Source: Solibacillus isronensis | GTDB taxonomy: Bacteria; Bacillota; Bacilli; Bacillales_A; Planococcaceae | NCBI RefSeq assembly: GCF_023715405.1 | Contig: NZ_JAMBOC010000002.1 | Location: forward strand, 186,001-250,000 | DNA: 64,000 bases | Reading direction: 5' to 3' | In this document: in pieces, positions 52,347 through 61,167 of the stretch | Layout: every line of letters starts with the position of its first letter | Position numbering within the stretch: position 1 is the first letter of the stretch | Program-made: the position numbers and the translations under genes | Notes under the pieces: generated by a model | What the model saw: only the letters and a program-made list of their open reading frames with translations | Database searches by the model: none | What the model was told of the DNA's origin: nothing

Positions 52347-52895
52347 TTAATTTTCCTCTCTTATTTTAAGAATGCAAAAGCCGATCGCAATGCCGATAAA
52401 AGTAAATATTAAATGGACAATCACGGCTGTGAGTGCGATGAAAAAAGCTTCCGAAGAACTGTTTGCATAAAATAATCCGAACCAGTCCGTCATATACAAC
52501 AGACAGTTCCAAATGAAATTCGGTACCCCTGCAAGCAGAACGGCAATAAGAATTGAACGGTAAAACATATACGTAACTGCGCCCAATAAGGCATAGGTCA
52601 GGATAAATCCACTATTGTTATTCATCACGGTCGTCCCCATCGCCAATATAAAGGCAATCGCAACAAAGAAAATCTGTATCGTTGTCAGCTTCAGCGTGAT
52701 TTTCCGAATCATTTTTTTAGAGCCACCACCCTGTTCTACTTCCACAGGTAGCGGAATTTGAGATTGTTCTGCAATCTGGCGGCATTCTTGGCAACTTTTC
52801 AAGTGTTCTTCGACAAATTGTTTTGTCCCTAGCTGAAGCAAATCTTCCTCATATAAAGGTAAAAGGTCTTGTATAATCGGACATTCCTTATTCAT
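52347..52895 (-). CDS. Zinc-finger anti-sigma factor
   Basis: 182 aa. N-terminal ZAS domain with LLPLYEEDLL and FVEEHLKSCQECRQI (H-x3-C-x2-C), then three or four TM segments. It should bind and inhibit the sigma factor encoded just upstream. Its start overlaps the sigma stop by 4 nt (translational coupling). Confidence 0.88.
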   Translation of the reverse strand: MNKECPIIQDLLPLYEEDLLQLGTKQFVEEHLKSCQECRQIAEQSQIPLPVEVEQGGGSKKMIRKITLKLTTIQIFFVAIAFILAMGTTVMNNNSGFILTYALLGAVTYMFYRSILIAVLLAGVPNFIWNCLLYMTDWFGLFYANSSSEAFFIALTAVIVHLIFTFIGIAIGFCILKIREEN

Positions 52896-53386
52896 AAAGT
52901 CACCTCCATTAATTTTTGAATCTTTAATTTCAGCCGGTGAAATGTCACCCGCGCATAGTTCTCCGATTTACCAATTAAGACACCAATTTCTGCAAAGCTC
53001 AGTTCTCCGTATATACGCAGCAATACAATTTCCCTTGAGGCATCATCTAATTTTGAAATATGATGTAAAAGTGTTCTCGTGTCTTCATTGAGTTCTGCCA
53101 ACTCTTCTATTGATTGCATTTCAGTTTCCGGAATCGCTGCGAGTTTTTGCATTAAGCTTTGCTGATACTTGTTTTTCCGGTAATATTTTTTTAACAAATT
53201 CCCCGCAATTGCGAATATCCATGTCGACAAGGTGGAATGTCCATTAAAGGAGCCAATGCTTTTACAGGCCTCATAAAAGGTATCGTGGCAAAGATCTTGA
53301 GCAGTCATCCGATTTCCTGTCTTGGATAAAAAAAACGCATAGAGTTTTGGATGAATTTGTTCATATTGTTCCTCTAGCTTGTTCAT
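52892..53386 (-). CDS. ECF-type RNA polymerase sigma factor
   Basis: 164 aa. Region 2: KLYAFFLSKTGNRMTAQDLC, HDTFYEACKSIGSF and LSTWIFAIAGNLLKKYYRKN; region 4: LDDASREIVLLRIYGELSFA, EIGVLIGKSENYARVTFHRL. ATG at 53386 follows AAGGTGAGGGCAGTT; ATG/GTG alternatives up to 53398 are weaker. First gene of a three-gene sigma, anti-sigma, exported-protein operon. Confidence 0.92.
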   Translation of the reverse strand: MNKLEEQYEQIHPKLYAFFLSKTGNRMTAQDLCHDTFYEACKSIGSFNGHSTLSTWIFAIAGNLLKKYYRKNKYQQSLMQKLAAIPETEMQSIEELAELNEDTRTLLHHISKLDDASREIVLLRIYGELSFAEIGVLIGKSENYARVTFHRLKLKIQKLMEVTL

Positions 53387-53561
53387 AACTGCCCTCACCT
53401 TCTTGTTGTTCGTAGTATTAATACCATGACCTTCTATTTCGTTACAGATTATTTTAAAAAATTTTTTTATTAGTGTTTCCGTAGATTTCTTAAGCCAGGC
53501 GCAGATATATTATGACTCCTGATTAGTATCGGAGTAAAAGCTCCCATGAACAGCAAAAAAA

Positions 53562-53592
53562 AGAGAACTTCGGTTCATTACCGAAATCCTCT
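53562..53592 (-). terminator. Hairpin with T-run on the minus strand
   Basis: AGAGAACTTCGGT / ACCGAAATCCTCT preceded on the plus strand by AAAAAAAA. It lies downstream of the doubtful frame at 53691. Confidence 0.65.
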
Positions 53593-53690
53593 ATTCCAAT
53601 TACTCTAAAAAAGGTACATGCTTTCAGGTTACGGAACCTCTAATACTAGCACTAGGTGAAGCTCTTCCTTGTGCTTTTAGCCAACTCCTC

Positions 53691-53849
53691 TTATGATAAT
53701 CGATCTGAAATCGTCTTCACGGCATCCATGTAAACTTGTGACTCTTTCTCGTTGTTCATAACAACACCTCTTATAGCCCCTACTGTCTGAGATCTAAAAT
53801 GATTCATAAAACATAGCTCAACATCATTAAGATCAATTTCATTCGCCCC
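53691..53849 (-). pseudogene. Possible 3' gene remnant, 52 codons
   Basis: Open frame with reasonable protein composition (EIDLNDVELCFMNHFRSQTV, then MNNEKESQVYMDAVKTISDR) but bounded by stops and without a start codon at a ribosome binding site, though an internal ATG could serve. Nothing else was recognised in 53400-54110. Confidence 0.3.
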
Positions 53850-54110
53850 CTATGAAAAGAGCGTAATCCTTACAACAGATAGCGCTCGCTCCTTGAAATA
53901 CTAGAGTTCACCCGAGTGTAGTAGGTAAAATATAGCAGTAGAGAATACAATTCCATTACTATTCTATTACTAGTTTTGTAAATAATCGTAAGGAAAAAGA
54001 GCGAATTTCGTTAACATAATCTTTATTAAGCTATACATATATCTATATATTCTATTAACATCCCTTTTCTAAAATAAATATGAATCATATTTTAGATAGG
54101 AGATGGAGAA

Positions 54111-54941
54111 ATGAGCAAAAAATTATTAGTGGGAACAGGTATGGCCTTATCGTTATTATTAAGCCCATTCAGTCAATCATTTGCAGAAGAACCAACAGTA
54201 GGTGAAAGAAAACAAGTGAGTAATGTAGCACACCGTGGTGCAACAGCTTATGCACCTGAAAATACGATTGCCGCTTTTGATCTAGCAGTTGATATGAAAG
54301 CCGATTATATTGAAATCGATGTTCAACGAAGTAAAGATGGTGAATTAGTATTGATTCATGATACAACGGTAGATCGTACAACAGATGGAACGGGAAAAGT
54401 TGGAGATTTAACATTTAAACAGCTTAGAAGTCTTGATGCAGGTAGTTGGAAAGGGGAACAATTTACAGGAGAACCAATCCCAACATTTGAAGAAGTTCTA
54501 GATCTTTACCGTGGAAAAGTTGGAATTTTAATAGAATTAAAGGCCCCAGAGCTTTACCCTGGTATTGAAGAACAAGTAGCAGCAGCATTAATAGAACGAA
54601 ATCTCGATAAACCACAAAATGAAAAAATCATTATTCAATCTTTTAACTTTGAATCAATAAAAAAAATGGATCAGCTTCTTCCTCAAGTTCCAATCGGTGT
54701 ATTAACTTCTAACCGAGCAGATACAACATTAGAAGCTTTACAGGAATTTTCAACTTATTCGGATTGGTTTAACCCAAGTTATGGAATTGTGACGGAAGAA
54801 TTAGTGAATCAAGTTCACTCTCTTGGAATGCAAATTGGTTCATGGACGGTTCGTAGTCAAGAAGCAGCAGACTTCCTATTTGAAATGGGCGTTGACGCAA
54901 TCATTTCTGATTATCCGGATTATGTAGATCCTAGAAACTAA
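54111..54941 (+). CDS. Secreted glycerophosphodiester phosphodiesterase
   Basis: 276 aa. Signal peptide LLVGTGMALSLLLSPFSQSF with cleavage after FA. GDPD domain: VAHRGATAYAPENTIAAFDL, YIEIDVQRSKDGELVLIHD, TTVDRTTDGTGKVGDLTF and C-terminal IGSWTVRSQEAADFLFEMGV then DAIISDYPD. Catalytic His pair and Glu/Asp metal ligands intact. It releases glycerol-3-phosphate from phospholipid headgroups or teichoic acid. Strong TAGGAGATGGAG site. Confidence 0.94.
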   Translation: MSKKLLVGTGMALSLLLSPFSQSFAEEPTVGERKQVSNVAHRGATAYAPENTIAAFDLAVDMKADYIEIDVQRSKDGELVLIHDTTVDRTTDGTGKVGDLTFKQLRSLDAGSWKGEQFTGEPIPTFEEVLDLYRGKVGILIELKAPELYPGIEEQVAAALIERNLDKPQNEKIIIQSFNFESIKKMDQLLPQVPIGVLTSNRADTTLEALQEFSTYSDWFNPSYGIVTEELVNQVHSLGMQIGSWTVRSQEAADFLFEMGVDAIISDYPDYVDPRN

Positions 54942-54963
54942 TATTCCTGTAAAATAGTTCAAG

Positions 54964-54990
54964 AAAAGGAGTAGTTGCTACTCCTTTTTT
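54964..54990 (+). terminator. Terminator of the GDPD gene
   Basis: AAAAGGAGTAG / CTACTCCTTTT followed by T-run. Confidence 0.88.
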
Positions 54991-55125
54991 GTTTGGTTTT
55001 TTTGTTTGTTTTTAGATTAAATTTTATACAAATAAGACCGATTCCGCCCAATCTGCTACACTAATTTGGATACATACTATAAGGGCTAGTAGACTTAAAA
55101 ATTTCAGAGGGCGCTTTAGAGGATT

Positions 55126-56118
55126 TTATATTAATTCGTATGTAATTTCCGCCTTCTTGTACTTCTCCTGAAAGCGATGAAGCTCTTCCTTGTCATAGAA
55201 AAATGCAATTTCCTGGTTATTGTAGATGGCTTTTGCCACTTTCTCAAACGGCTCTTGATTCCCTTCAAAATACGTCGGCATTATAGTTGATACACGCTCG
55301 TAGCAAACCTTCCCTAACTCCAGCGTTCGCTTCTGATTCACTTTGTACCACCCTTTAAATACATATTCAAACCCACCAAATTCACTTCGGACATGAGCAA
55401 ATAACGCAATTTCTTGTCTTAGCTCATACAGTCGTTTCTTCATATAAGCTGTATTAAATTCTAAGTCGGTATGATACTCTGTGAAGAATTGTTCGTCCGC
55501 GTTTAGTTCATTATCCCAACTGGCATTCGGATAAAATTTTAACGTTTTAATATCGATGGCCTCCTGAAACTTATGTTTGGCCCCACTTCCTTGCAATCCT
55601 TTATACCCCGCTCCAAAACAGTTACAGCAATCTTTTACCGTTTTGAAGGCAATGTGCTCCGTTGCATCCATGTATCCTCTATGTACGTAAGTCATTGGAT
55701 TATACTCCTGTTCAACATCCCATACCTTATAATCCATTGTTTCAAACCGTTGGCGAATATGTAAAACTACTGAGTCGATTCTTTCATTCATTTCCTGCAA
55801 ATCATTGATAACTTTTATACGAATGATCTCACATTCAATCGCTTGTACGATATCGTGTTGACGCATAGAATCACTCAGTACCATTTCTTCTGTTAAATGA
55901 TAGGGCTCATCAATTTCAATAATCATATTGATTTGTGGAAAATAGATATCTGCTAGCGCGTAGGTTTTTGTTTTTACGTCCCGGACGATATATTGCTGAG
56001 TAATCATTTTCACTTCCGTATTATTCAGCAAATGCCAAATCCGTGATACCACATAGTTTTCGTCATTCTTCTTATTTGTTTTGGATAATTGTTTTTTAAT
56101 AAAGTTGTATTTTTTCAT
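55126..56118 (-). CDS. AbaSI-like modification-dependent (type IV) restriction endonuclease
   Basis: 330 aa. N-terminal Vsr-like PD-(D/E)XK nuclease: YVVSRIWHLLNNTEVKMITQ, QYIVRDVKTKTYALADIYFP and QINMIIEIDEPYH, where ADIYFP Asp and EIDE carry the catalytic acids. The C-terminal half (KFYPNASWDNELNADEQFFT; YVFKGWYKVNQKRTLELGKV) corresponds in position to the SRA-like domain of AbaSI/PvuRts1I enzymes that cut DNA containing (glucosyl-)hydroxymethylcytosine. The ATG at 56118 (MKKYNFI) has GGAG at 6 nt; the longer frame does not. No methylase is adjacent, as expected for type IV. Confidence 0.7.
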   Translation of the reverse strand: MKKYNFIKKQLSKTNKKNDENYVVSRIWHLLNNTEVKMITQQYIVRDVKTKTYALADIYFPQINMIIEIDEPYHLTEEMVLSDSMRQHDIVQAIECEIIRIKVINDLQEMNERIDSVVLHIRQRFETMDYKVWDVEQEYNPMTYVHRGYMDATEHIAFKTVKDCCNCFGAGYKGLQGSGAKHKFQEAIDIKTLKFYPNASWDNELNADEQFFTEYHTDLEFNTAYMKKRLYELRQEIALFAHVRSEFGGFEYVFKGWYKVNQKRTLELGKVCYERVSTIMPTYFEGNQEPFEKVAKAIYNNQEIAFFYDKEELHRFQEKYKKAEITYELI

Positions 56119-56260
56119 TGATAACTCCATTTTTCGTGTCATTATAAGAAATATACACGATTTGTTACAATATGGGAAACTGCCTCTATAAGCTAAAATA
56201 CTGTTGCATCACTGGTGTAACTTCTCTGTATAAATTACTGCATAAATATTATTCAATCAG

Positions 56261-56300
56261 AAAAGCTCTAAACGCTGATATCACAGCAATTAGAGCTTTT
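56261..56300. terminator. Terminator hairpin
   Basis: AAAAGCTCTAA / TTAGAGCTTTT with T-run. Confidence 0.75.
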
Positions 56301-56350
56301 TATAATGTGTATATATTAATCTATGGCATTTGGTTATAACTAACTAAAGT

Positions 56351-56822
56351 CTAGGACACTTCCCTATTCGAAAGTTGTTTAAAAGGAGGTATAGTTTCCG
56401 TTTGTTTCAACTTTTTTCGTCGAATCCATGCAACAATCACGATAAGAATTAAAGCAAACCCTAAATAGCCCATCGTTGAGTAAACTTTCCCTACTAAACT
56501 TGTGTGGTGCAAAGAAACGTACGGTATAGGCATAGAACATACCGACTGCCGTATTGTACATCATTCCTAAGAGTGCGATTGACATAAGAACACCTACCGC
56601 TAGATGAATTTGATTGGCCAGCTCTAATGTTGGCATATCTACCCCTGCCACCACGTCGATTTTTACGAACATCGCGACATTAATCAGAATAATTAATAGA
56701 CCTAGCATAATCCCGCAAAAAATACCGCCGCGCCCTGCTACTTTACTATCTTTTTCTGTGCCACCCATGACGATTAACAGCGCAGCACCCGCAGCGATAT
56801 TATAAGGAGTTTTCTGAAAGTT
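56351..56822 (-). pseudogene. YkvI-family membrane protein, decayed
   Basis: Frame one from the stop at 56823 reads TPYNIAAGAALLIVMGGTEK, DSKVAGRGGIFCGIMLGLLI, ILINVAMFVKIDVVAGVDMP and NTAVGMFYAYTVRFFAPHK. The family ending LVGKVYSTMGYLGFALILIV then VAWIRRKK appears in a different frame (56351-56533). About 30 residues between the two are missing and the N-terminal ~200 residues of the ~345-aa family are absent. So it is 5'-truncated, internally deleted and frameshifted. Confidence 0.75.
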
Positions 56823-56922
56823 CTAATTAATAAATCTATTCATTTGTCGATTCAATGAAAATGATTAGCTTGAGCATCTAAAATAAAAGCATATAATGAA
56901 GACATAAAGGGGGGTATCTTTG

Positions 56923-58518
56923 ATGAGGTTTAATCGAATCTTTCAACAATTTGCAGCAATAACCGAGGCAATCAAAGCATTTCCACTAGCTACTGTGCTC
57001 TTAGTCGTCTTATTCTTCGTGAATGTAGCAGAAATTAGCGGTACTGTGGCAAATTACGAAAAATGGCTGGCAACGCTTGTTGTTGCTGTATTTGCTGCTT
57101 CTGTAGCTGACTTATTTGCCAAACATGTCATAACGTATAGCATCGCAATTTTTTTTACAGGGCTTTTCTTCTGGATTAGCAGCTCCAATGATCTTGTATT
57201 AGCGATCCAAACAGGCGTTGTTGTCAGTGCGCTCATGATGGGCTTTATATGGCGCGGAGAGGAAAACTTCAGTGCACGGTTTTTCCATATTTTTAAAAGC
57301 GTACTCATCACAGCCTTCTTCTCCATCGTCATCTTTGTAGGATTAATGCTCATCTATGCAGCGATCAATTATTTACTGTTTTCGGTCAATTCACATATCA
57401 TCGAGTATATCGCGGCGATTGTATTTGGATTGTTCATGCCATTATTCTTCCTGTCCCTGACAATGAAGGAAGAGGAACGCGCTCCTATTCTCGAGGTGTT
57501 GCTTTCATACGTAATCGTACCGCTGACAATGGTGTATGCTGTCATTTTAGTAATTTATATCGCACTGCATTTCACCGACTGGTCGGAAAATTTACTCGAA
57601 CCATTATTAGTGTATTTCGCGACAACGGTACTCATCGTGTACTTTTTAAGCTACCAGATTAATAATGTATTAACGAAATGGTTCCGTCTCATTTTCCCGA
57701 AAGTATTACTTGTCATTGTGCTTTATCAGCTCGTTGTCTCTATCATGAAAATTGGAGAGACCGGCATGACACATGGCCGATATTTTGTTATTTTATTCGG
57801 ATTATTTGCCATCATTATCGCACTAATTCTGACATTCATGCCAAAAAAGCAATGGCTTGTTGCACCGATTTTCATCGGGTTTAGTTTACTTTCTGTCATC
57901 CCACCTGTTGATGCCTTTACGATCAGTAAAAACAATCAGGAAAATCTGCTGCAGGAGCGGTTACAATCGCTCAATATGTACAATGGAGAAGTTCAGCCGA
58001 ATCCGGAAATTTCTAATGAGGATAAACAATTCATTACGGAGAAATTTGATTATTTGCAGCGGTTGGATTATGACATTGCGTGGCTACCAAATAAACCGTT
58101 CGATAAAATCTTTGGTTTTTCGCAACAATATAAAGATTACACGAATGAAGTGTATTATACGACGAACTTAGATTGGGATGAACAGGTTATTACTGCGATT
58201 GATCATTACGATTATTTTGTGCAAGTATCCGCTTCACAAAATTCAATGCACCGACGCTTTGAATTAGCAAACAATATGCAGCTCCGTTTACAAAAAGACC
58301 AGCTCGTGTTAGAGAAAGACGAGCAAGAGCTTTTAGCATGGCCGTTGGAGGAACTAGACACCCTCTTTACAGGTGATCACAGCGAGTTAACTTTAGAAGA
58401 TGCTACAATCACCACAGAAAACGACCGCGCGAAGCTTAAAATCATCGTTCAAAATGCTCAATCCTATGGCAATCAACGCTATGCGGAGTTGTATGTTTTT
58501 GTGCAGGTGAAGGAATAA
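56923..58518 (+). CDS. DUF4153 membrane protein
   Basis: About 531 aa. Some ten TM segments in the first 340 residues with the DUF4153 pattern (AINYLLFSVNSHIIEYIAAI; TMKEEERAPILEVLLSYVIV; LALHFTDWSENLL-like segment) and a C-terminal soluble domain with WLPNKPFDKIFGFSQQYKDY. Function unknown. ATG at 56923 and TTG at 56920 are both possible after AAAGGGGGG. Confidence 0.85.
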   Translation: MRFNRIFQQFAAITEAIKAFPLATVLLVVLFFVNVAEISGTVANYEKWLATLVVAVFAASVADLFAKHVITYSIAIFFTGLFFWISSSNDLVLAIQTGVVVSALMMGFIWRGEENFSARFFHIFKSVLITAFFSIVIFVGLMLIYAAINYLLFSVNSHIIEYIAAIVFGLFMPLFFLSLTMKEEERAPILEVLLSYVIVPLTMVYAVILVIYIALHFTDWSENLLEPLLVYFATTVLIVYFLSYQINNVLTKWFRLIFPKVLLVIVLYQLVVSIMKIGETGMTHGRYFVILFGLFAIIIALILTFMPKKQWLVAPIFIGFSLLSVIPPVDAFTISKNNQENLLQERLQSLNMYNGEVQPNPEISNEDKQFITEKFDYLQRLDYDIAWLPNKPFDKIFGFSQQYKDYTNEVYYTTNLDWDEQVITAIDHYDYFVQVSASQNSMHRRFELANNMQLRLQKDQLVLEKDEQELLAWPLEELDTLFTGDHSELTLEDATITTENDRAKLKIIVQNAQSYGNQRYAELYVFVQVKE

Positions 58519-58540
58519 GGAAGCGAAATTATTCATTATA

Positions 58541-58586
58541 AAAACGGTGGTAGCTAAAGGATTTCCCTTCAGCCGCCACCGTTTTT
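58541..58586. terminator. Bidirectional terminator
   Basis: AAAACGGTGG / CCACCGTTTT between convergent genes. Confidence 0.85.
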
Positions 58587-58681
58587 TAGTATTGTATGTT
58601 ATTTGTAGCTCTTAGTTATTTATTGCCTAATTGTATTAGGTCAAAATTACAGGTTTTACGCCTCGTACTTTTGCCTTATCG

Positions 58682-59719
58682 TTATTTCGTGAAATCTGTT
58701 ACGACATAAGTGCCTTTTGTTTCGAAACGGGACATTTTGTCGAAGATTGTTGGTACTTCTGATAGTGAGATTTCGGCTGTTACCATTTTACCAGGTTGTA
58801 AACGCCCTTGCTCAACTAAGCTTAGGAGGCGAGGAAAACCACTGATTGGCATACCTAAAGTACCAATGAATTGCGCTTCCTTCATAACGATCAAGTCTGT
58901 TGGAATTACCATTGTACCGCTGCCATCAGCGCGTACTACACCGATTTGAAGGTGTTTCCCCTTTTTCTTCAACGCTTGTAATGAGTTTACAGCAGTTGTT
59001 TGGTTACCTAATGCATCAACAGAAATATCTACGCCTCCACCTGTTAAATCTGCAATTTGTTCGATTAAGTTTTCTTCTTTTCCGTTGATTACATACTTTG
59101 CTCCCATTTGACGGGCAAGCTCAAGGTTATCTTCGTTAATATCAACGGCGATTACTGTTGCACCAACGTTCGAAGCGATATTGATAGCACTTAAGCCAAT
59201 CCCGCCGCACCCAAATACGGCTACTTTATCGCCTGTTTTTACCTCAGCGCGGTCGATCATACCGTGGAAAGCAGTCATCATACGGCATCCTAATGCAGCG
59301 CCGTCTAAGAACGAAATCGCATCTGGTAAGTGTAATAAGTTACGATCACCGAACGGGATACTTAAATATTCTGCATAGCCACCATTGAAAGTAGCTCCTG
59401 GAACTAGGAAGCTATCGCATAGATTCGTATTTCCTTCTAAGCAATGTGGGCAAGTGCCGTCACTACCTGAAAATGGAACTAACACGCGTTCGCCAGGTTT
59501 GAAGTTTTTAACATTTTCACCCACTTCTTCTACAACACCTGTCATTTCGTGTCCACAAATTTCTGTATTTGGGGCATTTTCGCTATACCACATACTGTAG
59601 TCACTACGGCATACCCCATTTGCCATGACTTTGACAATAATGCCGTTTTCATCGATTGTTGGATCTGCGTAATTCGTGAAATCCGAAACTTTATTACCTT
59701 TAAATACTAAAGCTTTCAA
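58682..59719 (-). CDS. Zinc-binding alcohol dehydrogenase (MDR family)
   Basis: 345 aa from TTG 59719 (MKALVFKGN, AGGGGTGAAGAGA before it); GTG at 59728 is an alternative. Catalytic zinc GVCRSDYSMW and CGHEMTGVVEEVG; Rossmann AVFGCGGIGLSAINIA; VAVDINEDNLELARQMGAKY favours NAD. In the structural-zinc loop only three of the usual four Cys are seen (GSDGTCPHCLEGNTNLC), the first being replaced. Divergent from a LuxR-type regulator that probably controls it. Confidence 0.88.
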   Translation of the reverse strand: MKALVFKGNKVSDFTNYADPTIDENGIIVKVMANGVCRSDYSMWYSENAPNTEICGHEMTGVVEEVGENVKNFKPGERVLVPFSGSDGTCPHCLEGNTNLCDSFLVPGATFNGGYAEYLSIPFGDRNLLHLPDAISFLDGAALGCRMMTAFHGMIDRAEVKTGDKVAVFGCGGIGLSAINIASNVGATVIAVDINEDNLELARQMGAKYVINGKEENLIEQIADLTGGGVDISVDALGNQTTAVNSLQALKKKGKHLQIGVVRADGSGTMVIPTDLIVMKEAQFIGTLGMPISGFPRLLSLVEQGRLQPGKMVTAEISLSEVPTIFDKMSRFETKGTYVVTDFTK

Positions 59720-59861
59720 TCTCTTCACCCCTTCAGTTTTATTATATTTATTATAGTATTTTAGTAGTACTCAGAATTGTTCTAAAATGGATAAAAATGT
59801 TATATTATTAGGTAATTAAGCGTTTACAATTATCTTTTTAAATAAAAGGCGGTGCTAATTA

Positions 59862-60533
59862 TTGAAGGTAGATGTTATTGAAAAATTAATATATGAAAAC
59901 AGTGCGCAAAAGGTTAGTGACCTACTAGTTCAATTAGTTACAAAGCATCAATGTAGTTTTGCGGAAGTTTACCGTTATTCCCATTTCGATAATTTAGTAG
60001 AGGTCTTTCTAGAAATTAATACAGAAAAGAAAATTACGAAGCCGCTTGATCGAATTGATTCATTAATCAGCATGCCGTTATTATATATAGGAGTAAAAGA
60101 GTGTCAGCCCTTATTTGTGAATGAACGAATGCTTGCAACGAGCATTCCACCAAAATACAAGCTACCCTCTTCTACAAAATGTGTGGCAGTATTACCAATC
60201 CATAAGCGACAAGTGTTGGTCGGAATGATTTCGGTGCATTTTGATGCTGAGCTGTCCGAACAGCAGCAAATCGATTTAATCCGATTTGTTGATTATATGA
60301 GTGATCAAATTGTTGGGCAACATAAAGTCGGGCAACTACAGGGCAAGTTTACTGGAAAGGAACTAGAGACACTCCATTTTATTGCAGAAGGCTGGACAAC
60401 CCTTGAGATTGCCGAGTATATGAAGGTTAGTGAGGCGACAGTGAAGCATTATATTAAAACGTTCATGCGCAAATCGAACACTTACAATCGTGCACATGCG
60501 GTCGGCTACTATATGAAGCATTTTTATTGTTAA
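59862..60533 (+). CDS. LuxR-type HTH regulator with GAF-like sensor
   Basis: 223 aa. N-terminal ~150 residues look like a GAF/PAS-type sensor (VSDLLVQLVTKHQCSFAEVY; VAVLPIHKRQVLVGMISVHF). The C-terminal LuxR/GerE HTH reads FTGKELETLHFIAEGWTTLE then IAEYMKVSEATVKHYIKTFM. TTG start about 9 nt after AAAGGCGG. Divergent from the alcohol dehydrogenase, with 142 bp between starts, so it is the probable regulator. Confidence 0.88.
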   Translation: MKVDVIEKLIYENSAQKVSDLLVQLVTKHQCSFAEVYRYSHFDNLVEVFLEINTEKKITKPLDRIDSLISMPLLYIGVKECQPLFVNERMLATSIPPKYKLPSSTKCVAVLPIHKRQVLVGMISVHFDAELSEQQQIDLIRFVDYMSDQIVGQHKVGQLQGKFTGKELETLHFIAEGWTTLEIAEYMKVSEATVKHYIKTFMRKSNTYNRAHAVGYYMKHFYC

Positions 60534-60583
60534 GCATAATCGGATTATTCAGTTACAGACACATGCATGAATATTGCAATAAA

Positions 60584-60625
60584 AAGCCTTGTCAGGGATG
60601 GTGAAATCCTTTTCTGATAAGGCTT
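60584..60625 (+). terminator. Terminator of the LuxR-type gene
   Basis: AAGCCTTGTCAG / CTGATAAGGCTT, GC-rich stem with an internal loop. Confidence 0.8.
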
Positions 60626-60962
60626 GACACGAAACTCATTGCTATATAAATCTTCGTTATATTTATAGGTAGGTGGTGTTATTAAGGTACTTATTACAAA
60701 ACCATTTCGCCTTTTTTTAACAGAGTCGATGTAATGCTTTCCAGAAATCCACTTTTATTTTTCCAGAGATCATTCTTCTATATTTTGATGCAAAAATGAT
60801 GAGTTACTTACAACTCCAGATTGTGTGTGCTTAAATTTTATTATCTATTTTTGGAGCTACTTTCGTACATAATCGGTTGACCAGTCCTATTTTTTGTACG
60901 CCTGGAGTATTTTTTTGTAGCTAAACTCCTGCAAAATAGGGGGCATTCCGTTTCTAAAGAAG

Positions 60963-61004
60963 AATAAAGCATAACTTTTCCATTTGGAAAAGTTATGCTT
61001 TATT
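60963..61004. terminator. Perfect 19-bp hairpin in a 630-bp gap
   Basis: AATAAAGCATAACTTTTCC / GGAAAAGTTATGCTTTATT with loop ATTT. It is the strongest hairpin at the 3' side of the reverse transcriptase gene. The rest of 60626-61167 shows no gene. Confidence 0.8.
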
Positions 61005-61167
61005 TCAACATTTGTTTTTCTATATGTTTTTGTATCCTTTTAATACTTATTTTTAATTTTAATCATGGGCTTATGAATATTGACTTTGATAAATTTGGGA
61101 ATTTACTTCTCCATAGCTCATATATATTTTTTTAAATAGCTTCACAATATGAAACCTCAATATTAAC

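Noticed and set aside
54169..54414. Minus-strand frame of 81 codons
   Set aside because: Shadow of the glycerophosphodiesterase gene.
60963..61004. Perfect 19-bp inverted repeat as an insertion-sequence end
   Set aside because: Both arms are adjacent with a 4-bp loop and T/A tails, typical of a terminator, and no transposase is nearby.
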